A stretch of DNA of 64,000 nucleotides, taken from the NCBI GenBank assembly GCA_019828595.1, contig JAHQRK010000007.1, forward strand, positions 2,790,001 to 2,854,000, read 5' to 3'. The translations under genes were made by a program, and so were the position numbers. Positions within the stretch are counted from its first letter, which is position 1. Every line of letters begins with the position of its first letter. Below are positions 12,401-22,139 of the stretch, one piece after another. Below the pieces are notes generated by a model. The model saw only the letters and a program-made list of their open reading frames with translations. It ran no database searches and had not been told where the DNA came from. This DNA comes from Aphanomyces cochlioides. Its lineage: Eukaryota > Oomycota > Saprolegniomycetes > Saprolegniales > Verrucalvaceae.

Positions 12401-13351
12401 AGTCGTCGGGAGGCCGAGGAAGCAAAGCGATGCCGCGAAGAGGATGCCGCGATCGCGCTGCGGCACAATATTTCCATTCTGGATACGTCCAAGTCGAAGG
12501 AAATGGTGCGGAAACAAGAGGAAGCACTTGCCAAGGAGAAAGAAAAGACGCTGGCACAGACAAAGTCGCTCAATGAACATCATGCTGCAGTAAAACTCCA
12601 AGGTTGGCTTCGCAAACATGTGGCTCGAAGAAAATTGGAGCGGATCAAGAGAGAGCAGCAGGCAGCCCTCGACGCACTCAAGAATGAACAAGAGCGCGCT
12701 GTACTGAAAGCCAAGCAGGAAAAGGAGCTAGCCAAACTGAAGATCAAAATGTTGCTCGAGGAGGAGGCTCGTGCCCAAGAACAGGAAGCTCGTGAGCTGG
12801 AGTTGATGCTGAAACAAAAGGAGTTGCGGGAGAAGCAGAGACTTGAAGCAAAGAAGCATCGAGACTTGGCTGCACGAAAGATCCAATCGGCTGGAAAAGG
12901 ATACGTGGCTCGCCGGACGCTAAAGGATATGCAGAGGCAGATGGAATTTGAGCGGAAAAAGCGAGAAAAGGCCCACAAGGACGCAATGGCAGCACTGGAA
13001 GTCCCTCCCGAGGACGAGTGGGTCGAATACTGGGACGAAAATGCTCAAGCCTCGTACTACTTCAATATACGAACCCAAGAGGCCAGCTGGACCAAACCAG
13101 GCAATACAAATCCAAACGATGTCACGGCGCAACTGCTCAGTTACAGCACTGCGCTGTCTGCCCAAGACTTCCAGCAAGATAATTATGGGGCATACCAAGA
13201 GAGCTACAAAGCAGACTATGGGTATTACGACGCCGACGGACAATACCATTACTACGACAAGGCAAACGATGGATGGGCGCAGTACACTGACGAGGAATCT
13301 GGCGCTGCGTATTATTACAATCACGTCACGGGCGAGAGGTACTGGGTTTAA
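9409..13351 (+). CDS. Large EF-hand / multi-IQ / coiled-coil / WW protein (probable calmodulin-binding cytoskeletal scaffold)
   Basis: Five exons: 9409-9917, 9963-10113, 10161-10278, 10323-11298 and 11344-13351 (introns 43-47 nt), 1253 residues. An EF-hand pair lies at about 105-165, with loops DVDKSGAISSDE and DADGNGQIDFDE having all calcium ligands. From about 370 to 700 there are ten or more IQ motifs of the form AxxIQxxxRGxxGRRxxx (for example IQRIVRGFLGRRF, IQSIARGKIAR). A long charged coiled coil with further IQ units follows (about 700-1130). Near the C-terminus a WW domain (DEWVEYWDENAQASYYFN ... SWTKPG) is followed by a second WW-like unit ending at the stop. IQ arrays bind calmodulin and WW domains bind proline-rich ligands. 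The combination suggests a Ca2+-responsive scaffold, possibly on microtubules or the flagellum; that is inference. Confidence 0.88.
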
Positions 13352-14583
13352 GAAGATTTTTTACCAAACACGCTTGGCTCGGGTGGCCACTTGTACTCAT
13401 GAGATGCAAGCACGGACGAGAGCTTCACTTTGGGTCGAATCGGCTCCTCGGGTGGATTCTGAAATTTGTCTTCAAGACGTGCAATTCGAGTGTCCAGCGC
13501 ATCAAACTTTGCCTCAAATAGTCGCATCATCATGTCAAGTTTCGACGAAAGATTTATTTCCACCTTCCGTAAGTATGAATATTAAGAGTGGAGTAAGTAC
13601 AAAACCTGTGCCAACTCTGCACGGATGTCAACAGGCTTCATTGGCGACAGTACTGGTGGCTTTGGCTCTGGGGCCACATCAAAGGACTTTCGAGGATTCA
13701 TGTCTTCCTCCTCGAACTCCTCTTCGTGTTGATTATTTGGGGGAGGTGTGGGGGGCTGAGACCACCACATTTTAGGTTGCTCATTTGAGGGCTGAAGGAT
13801 GTTCTTGTCCAAATCCTACGGGGCCATCAGGCATAAAACAATGGCCAAACTTTACGGGATATGATGTTCCCTCAATTTGTGTTTTCCAATCGATTACTGG
13901 AGGCTCCTCAGTCGGGGTTTCCTGCCGCGGAAGACTTATGTCGTCTGAAACAAAACTGTGTCTCTCATGTCGAACCACTCGAGCGGGATGCTTTGGATGC
14001 TTTGGCTGACCCAAGTTGATGCTAACTCGTGGATGTGCGAATTTAGCATCATCTACTTCAGCTGGATGAACATGATGTGACGCTGAGATGACGTTCTGCG
14101 ACTTATTTGACGGCGGTATCCATACTGCTTGCCGCTGTTTTTCCCTTTTTGCTGCTTCAGCATGCGTCTTTGCGACAAGAGCCAAGAGATCAGCAAGCAA
14201 GATCAATTTAGTCTCTCGATAATGACGCGGCGATAAAAACTGTGTGGTCGTCAGGTGTGGAAAGTACGACAATTTCTCTCGTGTGAACCGAAAGACTCCA
14301 TCGACAAACCTGACATCAGTCTTGCCATACAGGTCAAATCCCTATTAAGACGTCAATGCAACTCAGGCGACCGCCCACTTACAGCATCTTGGACAAGCTG
14401 CGCGACATGGCGAGAGTGATCGAGAAAGGCGTAGTGTAGGATTCGAAGCAATTCCGCTAAATGGTCATCTGGCGCACCTCGCATAAGACTCTCAACTGAC
14501 AGGGTCACATCGTGTGGATATTGGATGGCTTGGAGCTGCTTCCTGACCTTGGCGCCATTGTTCTCCATGTCGCCCGTTGGCAT
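13348..14583 (-). CDS. CEP44: CEP44-like centrosome/centriole protein
   Basis: Four exons: 14383-14583, 13856-14341, 13606-13815 and 13348-13563 (introns 40-42 nt), 370 residues. The first about 125 residues match the CEP44 N-terminal domain as I recall it: a helical start (KVRKQLQAIQYPHDV), HYAFLDHSRHVAQLVQDAGF, DLYGKTDVRFVDGVFRFTRE, then FLSPRHYRETKLILLADLL. The middle is low-complexity and proline-rich. A short C-terminal coiled coil (FDALDTRIARLEDKF) could mediate oligomerisation. Animal CEP44 acts in centriole-to-centrosome conversion; a basal-body role is the natural guess here. Its stop codon overlaps that of the convergent EF-hand/IQ/WW gene. Confidence 0.75.
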
Positions 14584-14646
14584 TCTGGTTGATTTGATGT
14601 GCCTCCGGATAAGCAATTTAAATTTTGAAAAAAATTGGCGCGGCAA

Positions 14647-14901
14647 ATGTGGATCTACAGTTCCGAGACAGAAGCGAGATCTGCCGAAGCCAAGATCAAC
14701 AAGGCGAGGGAGCTCTGGCTGCAATGCTGGAAGAAGAGAGTGGGATGGAAAGGCAATTGCCGTCCTGCACCACAGATTGTCCAGACTGACGACGGCGACG
14801 ACCACTCGATGAATCAAGTGTTGAAAAGGTTGAAGAGATCCATCTTGTGGGGCGACAATATCGTGGATTCCGTCCTGCGCGTGCATGCATGTTATCCATG
14901 A
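14647..14901 (+). CDS. Small hypothetical protein, 84 residues
   Basis: A single ATG-started frame begins 63 nt from the divergent CEP44 start and ends at 14901. It is rich in Lys, Arg and Trp (ELWLQCWKKRVGWKG) with a predicted helix at the C-terminus. I recognise no domain. Support is only an open frame and a plausible divergent promoter; it could be a chance frame. Confidence 0.35.
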   Translation: MWIYSSETEARSAEAKINKARELWLQCWKKRVGWKGNCRPAPQIVQTDDGDDHSMNQVLKRLKRSILWGDNIVDSVLRVHACYP

Positions 14902-14995
14902 ATGAATATGTCGCACGCAAAATAACAAGTGGTGGTACAACATTCCCCTTGTATTAAATAAGACTCGACCTTCTCGCAATGGGGCAATGGATGGC

Positions 14996-15613
14996 TTAGC
15001 AGACGGAATCGAAGGCCGAAAAGTGTTCCGACAAGCTCTTGGACAATGAGCAGTGTGAGACAGGCATCATGTCGTCGGTCTCTGGGAACATCTCGCTTTT
15101 GGACGTAAAGTACAGGACATCACGCAGTTCGAGGAAATCCGTCATGATTTTGACGACACCCATGTGAGTTGAACAGTCGACGATCGTACGGCGATCGACC
15201 GATTGAAGCTTGGAGATCAAATTGGACAAGAAGAGATCCAAGACACCTGAGGCGTTGTCGCTTCGGCACGACACGTCGAGAGACATGCACGGGAGTTTCG
15301 AGCATTCTTGGCACAACGCACAGCATCCTTTCGCAGACGTGATGGCGAGCAATTCAAACATGCTCTTCAACGCGAGAAAATCCTGCTTGGTCTTGTACAT
15401 GCTCGTTTGCTTGTTATTGTTGTACGCAAGCTTGACTTCATACATGGCCGATCCACGCATCGCTGGCGCGTCCACAACACATGCATTCAATAAGCATTTC
15501 GACTTCTTGGTCACACCTTCGGGACTGTCTTGCTCCGACGCCATGGGATTGATCTCAATCGGATCGGACACCGAGAGCGACAGGTTTCTTCGTATGCGAA
15601 AGTCCAACGACAT
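14996..15613 (-). CDS. Hypothetical protein with a PX-like fold signature, 205 residues
   Basis: One exon from ATG 15613 to a stop at 14996. The frame stays open upstream without a further ATG, so a 5' exon is possible. The middle resembles a degenerate phox-homology domain: YEVKLAYNNNKQTSMYKTKQ, then DFLALKSMFELL, then LFLSNLISKL. There are several cysteines (CCALCQECSKLPC) where PX domains have the proline-rich loop. PX domains bind phosphoinositides, but the basic ligand residues are not clear here, so no function is claimed. Confidence 0.55.
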   Translation of the reverse strand: MSLDFRIRRNLSLSVSDPIEINPMASEQDSPEGVTKKSKCLLNACVVDAPAMRGSAMYEVKLAYNNNKQTSMYKTKQDFLALKSMFELLAITSAKGCCALCQECSKLPCMSLDVSCRSDNASGVLDLFLSNLISKLQSVDRRTIVDCSTHMGVVKIMTDFLELRDVLYFTSKSEMFPETDDMMPVSHCSLSKSLSEHFSAFDSVC

Positions 15614-17429
15614 GTATCTGTACTGATCTTTACCTAAAGCGACGACCTTGGCACCGACAGAGCGAGTTCGGTAGTGAAGGCTTGGTCCAAGGTGCGTCGA
15701 GTGGTGCTTGTTTGTTCCGATTTGCACTCTAAAATAAAGCTACACTTGGAATTTGTATGCTTTTGAATTAAAATACTATGCAATACAAAATGTATGGCAC
15801 ATGGTTTCGCTGCATAATAAAATCTCGTCGTCAAAAAATCACTTGTGTTTTGTATGCTGGTCAAGTCCGACTGGTCATTCGATAAAAATGTATTTCATTT
15901 TTTAGTGCTGAGTATTGACAATTGAAAAGACTTGATTTTTGTATACTTCAAAATAATAAAAAACGAAAATTTTATTGTTCAATTCAATGTTTCGATAATA
16001 TTTTGCATGTGCTTTTCCGGTCAAAGTGAACTTAATATTGGAAAACGTATTGGGTGACATTTCAATGTGTGAAACGAAACTTGCGCTTTTTATTCAATCA
16101 AAACAGTCGAAATTCGATGTTCGACCAAGAAGTACGAGGTATAGAAACCCCAAGTGAAATTCCGCATCCTTTTGTAGAGCCAATCGTTGTGACAGAAGGA
16201 TGTGGCATGGACGATACAAACGGGATGGATTTGATGGTGGCGAGAACTGTATAGTGAAATCCAGTCAACATGTCTCCAAGATGTCTTGGATGCATGGAGA
16301 ACAAGAAATCAAGCGCTTGCAAGAGCCGCTCTGTGCAGCAAACAAATCCTGGGCGCTTTTCTTCCGTGGCAAAGCCATGAAACGAGCTTGGATCAGAAGC
16401 CAGACCAGAAGACGTGCCATTTCTTTCACGTCAATCCATGCAACAAACGTTTGGGGGGGTTGAACCTCCGTCGACGTACAACACATTGCACACATACACT
16501 ACTGCAGATCGAGAGAGTCCTTGCGCTTAATGCAGTCTAGAGAGCTAAACGATATACACTTGTCATGCAAGTTCATGTGGCGAGCACTCTTCCTCGTCAA
16601 ACAGTACCGCATCGAGGAAACTGCGCTTGCTGGGCAGTGCATACTTGAAGACACTTAAATGGATGGACACAAACGCATAACCAAAATCCAATCAAATCTT
16701 TATCCGGATGATCGGTCGTATGCGGATGCCTGACCTATGCTCTTGGTCACCTGACAAGGAGAGACGAATGCACGTGGCCGTGCTGGAGGATATGGCTCGT
16801 GACAGTGAATGAGTGATTCAAATCGAGTTACGACAGCCTCGAAAGCCTGGACAGAGAAGGTCTGTTCCCAAACTTACGTGTACGGATACATTAATGATAT
16901 CCGTATGCTGGTTGACTTTGGTGCTGGAATGAGATCTTTGTCGCGAGATCGTGTCGAGAGTTCGATAGAAAGACATTCACCAGCAACAACTTGTTAAGAA
17001 AGGATAAAGGTTTGTCAAGACAATCCCCGTATATTGGCAACCCTTAAAATAATTGAATATTTTATAGAAATATTTATTCACCCAAATTTTGATCTTGATA
17101 AATGTATGTGAAATATTCATGTACTCATTAAATATAATACAATATTTAAAATATAGGCCTTGAAATACCTCGAGTTAAAGGCTCAATTATCAATGACACC
17201 CTTGATTTAAAGACAATTCAACCTTCCTTACGGGCGAGCGACATGGTAGACTTCACGTTGAAAAGACATGAATGCCATGAAACACAAGGAAATTGGAGCC
17301 GCTTGGTGTCCTTCATTCACACAACTGAAGTTGCCAGGCAGAAAGACCTTCACGACGATCGAATTTCCGGATAAATGAGGTTTTATCCGGACCCCCAAAG
17401 CGCTTTCACCAGTCAAATCTCCAACAAGT
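15614..17429. other. Long AT-rich intergenic region without a supported gene
   Basis: Nothing convincing was found in six frames. Weak overlapping frames occur at about 16050-16540 on both strands and at 16809-16997, without motifs or splice logic. The sequence around 15880-16000 and 17040-17200 is strongly AT-rich. The only clear structure is the CCGGATAA hairpin at 17366-17391 just before eIF3g. Confidence 0.5.
17366..17391 (+). promoter_or_regulatory. Ten-base-pair hairpin built on CCGGATAA in the eIF3g 5' flank
   Basis: Left arm TCCGGATAAA at 17366-17375, loop of 6 nt, right arm TTTATCCGGA at 17382-17391, perfectly complementary. It ends 39 nt before the eIF3g ATG, so it lies in the promoter or the 5' leader. 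The same octamer CCGGATAA occurs twice before valyl-tRNA synthetase, also ending 39 nt before its likely start. Confidence 0.45.
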
Positions 17430-18448
17430 ATGGTGTTTGGCAACCAGCAACGATGGGGCGATGAAGATGAAGACTTCCTTCCGGCGCGCACTGAATCGGA
17501 ACCTGATACCAATGGTGTGCGCACGATTGTCTCGTGGAAGTTTGACGAAAACCACAACAAAGTCAAAGTGACGACGAAAGTGCAGAAGGTGCAACAAGTT
17601 GAAAAAATTAGCAAGCGCGTGATTGAACGCCGAGTACGTATATGAAGAAGGAGTGCCTCTCATACATGTGTGCTTTATAGTCGTGGGCCAAGTTTGGCGA
17701 AGCGTTGAATGAAAAGGACAGCTCGAACGTCACATACACAGCGAACGAAACAGTCACAATGGAAGACCCGAACGCGGATCAAATCTTGCCTGGTGAAAAG
17801 AAGGAAGAAGAAAGCGTCTTCTCTGGTGTCAAAAACTCTTCGATTGTTGTGTGCCGTCATTGTGGCATGGTCGGTGATCACTGGACTCTCAAGTGCCCCT
17901 ACAAAGACTCGCCTCCAACCGCCGAGGATTTGTCGGAAAATACTCCTCCTGCAGACGACGATGCTCCCCCTGCAGAAGCAGCAGCAGCACCCTCTCGACC
18001 CATGTCGTTTGCATCTGCCGCTGGTGGCAAATATGTGCCTCCATCGATGCGTGGAGCTAGTGCTGCAGCTGGCGGTGATGACCGTGCTTCGAAGGAATCA
18101 GAGCGTGACAATGCAACGTTGCGTGTGACCAATATTTCGCCCGAGACGCGCGAAGACGATCTCAAGGATCTGTTCCGTGCATTCGGTCCTCTCGAACGTG
18201 TGTACTTGGCCAAGGATCGCGAAACTTTCCAGTCGCGTGGGTTTGCATTTGTCAGCTTTGTTTACCGAGAAGACGCTGAAAAGGCTCTGCACAAATTGCA
18301 AGGTTATGGCTACGATCACTTGATTTTGAAGCTCGAATGGGCCAAGCCATCGACCAAGACTGCTGTCGACGAAGGCGCAGTTGGAACTACGTTCCGTTCT
18401 GGTTACGGCAAGGCGCTGCCTCAAAACATTGCACCTCCTCGCAAGTAA
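17430..18448 (+). CDS. EIF3G: Eukaryotic translation initiation factor 3 subunit G
   Basis: Two exons, 17430-17633 and 17681-18448 (intron 47 nt), 323 residues. The N-terminal eIF3g region (WGDEDEDFLPARTESEPDTN ... VSWKFDENHNKVKVTTK) is followed by a zinc-finger motif CRHCGMVGDHWTLKC (C-x2-C-x5-H-x4-C), an Ala/Pro linker, YVPPSMRG, and a C-terminal RRM with RNP2-like LRVTNIS and RNP1 RGFAFVSF. This order and length are those of eIF3g. It is part of the eIF3 complex on the 40S subunit and works in scanning and initiation in the cytosol. It converges on the SYLF/EF-hand gene with 72 nt between stops. Confidence 0.95.
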
Positions 18449-18520
18449 CAAGATAAATTCTAATCTTATCTCCATGATATTTCCATGTTGAGTCTGGCAG
18501 GAATACAGGAGATGGTTGCT

Positions 18521-20615
18521 CTACTGGGACAGCAAAGCTTTGAATTCGTCGTACTCAATTTCGCCACTGCCGTCCGTGTCGAGTCGATCGAGCATTTGAT
18601 CAATGTCGATGGGGAGTCCAAAGTCTTTCTTGATCAATTGAACGAGCACGCGTCGCTCGACGTGGCCTTGTTTGTCAGGACCGCCGCCACATGCGACGAA
18701 CGCGTCAATGAAGTCGGATTCGTCGTCGTATTCCATCGCACGAAGCTTTTGCTGCTCAATCACCCGGAGAAACTCGGGGAATTCAATCTCGCCGCTGTGG
18801 TCTTCGTCGACTTCAGAGATCATCTGGAACAACTCTTCCTCGCTTGGCTTTTGACCCATCGCCTCGAGCACTTTGCCGAGCTCATACCTACAGAATGGAA
18901 GCTTCAAGTGATGACATCCTCGCGGGGACACACTTGTCAATCGTGCCAGATCCATCCTTGTCAAAATGGACAAAGGATTCCCTGCATGCATCAATTTCTT
19001 CCTGTGTGAGGATCATGTGCGAGCAGAAGAACGCGTCGATTCGAGCGAGAAACTGTCAAGAAGATAGAGAGACTGCGTGTATTCCAAGACAGTTACTAGA
19101 TGGAAAGGCTACAACCTCGTCAATACACTTGCTTGATGTAGAGATCCTAGACATCACCATGATGAGCATGCAAGAAGAGAGCAAGTGAAGACATACCCAC
19201 ATGGCGACACGTTTCTCATGCGTTGGGAGCAAACGCACTAACTTGGGCATCAATTCGCGCAACAGACTTGTTGTGCAGACCGAGTTCAAGTAAAAGAAGT
19301 AGGCATCCAAAGTCATTTGGTCTTGGCCAAAGCGACGGCAATTATCCTTGAATGCTTGAATATCTGCGTAGGGTACACGCGTTGTCATGAAGTTGATGAC
19401 CTCAGTGAACACTTGCTTCGTTTCGCTTCCTTCGGCAGGAGGAGGAATCGTTGGCAAAGTACGCTGTGGTGTCGTTGTTGCTCGTGGCGCTGGTGTTGGT
19501 GCAGCGCTCGCATAAGATGTTGACGATTGAGCTGGTGCATACGATTGAGTTGGGGCTGGAGCTGGTGTAGTAGACGCAGGCTTAGAGTACTGTGCATAAA
19601 TTTCCTGCTCCGATTTGTAGCTCGTGTATCGCCTTAAGCGAGGGTCCGAATCTTTCGACGCATCTGACGTTGTGCTTCCTCCAGTGAAGGAATGTCGAGT
19701 CGTGCCGGACATGCTTGAGGTCGCAGCAGCAGAATAATTTGCAGCGCTCGCGGAGTCACGAGAGAGTGAACGCGATGAGCGATAGTCGCCATATCCTGTT
19801 AAATTGCTGCGAGAGCCGTAGTCCGAGGAAACAGCATGCATGGGCTAACAAGGTGTGAGGTGATCAGTAGGATTGAGCTAGTGTACCTCAGCCATGCTAG
19901 CTCGGCCAAGATCAAATGCATCGCCTTGAGTTGCGCGGCGAAGTGTATCATACAAGCGATCGCAAGAACCAGGGGGAGGAGTAACGCCACCACTGAGAAT
20001 TTGCATCGGTGACACTTCTCGACCATAAAACGACGTGTTGAGTTCACCACGGACAAGAATAGTCGATCCGTGCAATCCAACGCCAGCAAACAAGCCCTTG
20101 GCGTGACTGTATGTGTAATTGCCACTCAAACCGCTGCCGCCAGCATTCAAATTGGCACCACCTGCTCGTCCCAATGGCCCCACAGCCAATTCCAATCCGG
20201 CTCCGACGGAGAGCTAATACATATACAAATGAGATTGTGTACAGGTCAAGTTACAAACCTGTGTTCCTCGTTTAAACGATTGAACTGCGCCTTGCGACCC
20301 CAAGATGATCATGAAATCAATCAATTCACCACCGACTTCTGCTCCAAATCCAAAGCCTGCAGTGCCAATTCCTGATGGTGGACTCCACGATCCATCTTCA
20401 AGTCGCGCAAGGACAATGCCCGTTCCAACTTTTCCTGTCCAGATCAAACCAGCTTTGACAACAGTCAAAAATGCAATGCCAGCCGCATGTTGGAGCAATT
20501 CAAACGGAATCGACTTGTCGGCCGAGATATGAGGATCAAAGAACTGCTCAAGGATTTTGCATGCTTTTGAAATCTCCTTTTCCATCGACGAGTGATACGG
20601 CGAGTTGATTACCAT
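18521..20615 (-). CDS. SYLF (Ysc84-type) lipid-binding domain fused to EF-hands
   Basis: Six exons: 20259-20615, 19887-20213, 19197-19844, 19129-19146, 18934-19052 and 18521-18887, 611 residues. The N-terminal about 215 residues form a SYLF domain: [47 protein letters not shown] and [12 protein letters not shown] Ser/Pro/Ala linker follows, then a helical block ([20 protein letters not shown] ... [14 protein letters not shown]) resembling a unit near the C-terminus of ZNF598-type proteins. The end carries EF-hands with loops [24 protein letters not shown] and [16 protein letters not shown] domains bind phosphoinositide membranes and actin-patch proteins, so this looks like a Ca2+-regulated membrane adaptor (inference). 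The 18-nt exon 4 is tentative; skipping it also keeps the frame. The intron after it is 76 nt. Confidence 0.85.
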
Positions 20616-20979
20616 CTTGACTCGCGCGCGGGGAAGAAATTCTCGAATTGTCGCCGGGGCAAGCAACCTTTGTCACATCGGCATCCGGCTACAAGAGAGA
20701 CACTATCCGGATAGCTTTCCTTTTTATTGCACAAATTCAGTCTTTAAAACTCGAAATTCTCGTCTCAAGAAAGTACAAATAATGACGAGAGACTGAAGAT
20801 AAGAGCTGGACAAACCCACCGACGATCCAATTCAATATACATTTTCCTATCCTGTCTTGCTCTTTATTTAGGTTGAATGCAGAGCGCAAGGAACTCGACG
20901 AAACGACGACAGATTATTCGAAAAGTTGTATTTTCTGGAAAAATATAATTTTCTGGAAAAAAATAATATCATTTCTTAA
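20616..20979. other. Divergent promoter region
   Basis: This separates the SYLF/EF-hand gene (-) from the asparagine-synthase-like gene (+). It holds a palindromic TATCCGGATA at about 20704-20713, about 90 nt upstream of the SYLF gene's ATG, and an AT-rich tract at 20925-20980. No gene is seen. Confidence 0.5.
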
Positions 20980-22126
20980 ATGATACTTTTGACTTCAACT
21001 TTTTCGTTGAAGATACGCGTATCGCATCGCATGATGGATTTTGTGGCCGATCGTGATGCAGTGTTTGAGCAGCATGGACGCGCGGCGGAAGCGAGACGCG
21101 TGCTTCTCGAAGCCATGAATGCGACACCGCCCGATGCAACTGCAATTCTTCTCTCGGGGGGCTTAGACACGTCGATCATTGCCCAAGCACCATCCAGACA
21201 TCGTTTCTCGACTGCAATTACGGTCTCATGTGGGCAAGATGCCAACAGCCCCGCGCATGATTTACCGTACGCGGAAGCCATCGCGTCGAAGGAATCGCTG
21301 GAGCATCATATCGTATCGATCCCCGACACGCTCGCCGCAATGGATCCTGGATCACAAGGCGCATTGCATTTGGCGATCCAAACGCTTCAAACCTTTGATC
21401 CGATGGAACTGCGGGGTGGCGTAGCCATAGCCATGGCTTTACTCAAAGCCAAGTCGCTTGGTATTACGTCGGTCGTAACTGGTGATGGCGCGGATGAAAT
21501 GTTTGCCGGCTACTCCTTTCTCGTCGACCAGCCTCCTGAGAAGCTTCAAGCATGGCGAGATCGAGCAGCTCAACACATGAAGTTTTGTGCAACCACACTC
21601 GGCGAAGCTCTTGGTATCTCCGTCTACCAGCCGTACATCCAGCCCAATGTGATTGCCTTTTCTCTCACTTGCACCAAGGACGACTTGGTTGGCTCTCACG
21701 ATGGAATTCGACACGGCAAGTTTGTGCTGCGTGCTGCATTTCCCGAGGCACATTCTCGCTGGCGAGCTAAGATTCCCTTGGAAACAGGTATGCGCCTTGG
21801 ATTTTCATGTCTAGTCAAAGCCGTATGCAGGCGCCGGTTTGACGCCAGTTGGGGCCATGTTTCAAGAGAGGGCACAGGACTTTGAACAGGAAAAGCAACG
21901 CGTCTTAGAGGAAGATTGCATTGTCATTCGTGACGCAGAGCACCTCCACTACTACAAAGTCTTTCGATCACTCTTTGCATCCAAGAGTGATGATGGAATG
22001 TTGCGATGGACGTGCAAGGCGGTTCGTTTTGGATCTGACCCGTGCATTCAATGTGGATTTCAGCTTGAGCGACCAGATCAATTGTTTTGCAAGACATGTG
22101 GCGCATGGCCTGCTCGATCAATGTAG
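20980..22126 (+). CDS. Stand-alone asparagine-synthase-type (N-type ATP pyrophosphatase) domain protein with C-terminal zinc ribbon
   Basis: Two exons, 20980-21787 and 21831-22126 (43-nt intron), 367 residues, or 350 from the second ATG at 21031. The PP-loop LLSGGLDTSI, then TGDGADEMFAGYSFL, and the late AKIPLETGAGLTPVG match the synthetase half of asparagine synthase, which adenylates an aspartate-type carboxylate. The N-terminal glutaminase domain is absent. The C-terminus has CIQCGFQLERPDQLFCKTCG, a four-cysteine zinc ribbon. Short proteins of this kind are known to me from archaea and some protists, with the substrate undefined. The stop lies 13 nt from that of the convergent DNAAF1 gene. 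The choice between the two start codons is open. Confidence 0.8.
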
Positions 22127-22139
22127 AGACTACTTACAT

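Noticed and set aside
16050..16540. Overlapping small frames on both strands
   Set aside because: No motif, no splice sites that extend them, and similar lengths on both strands, as expected by chance.
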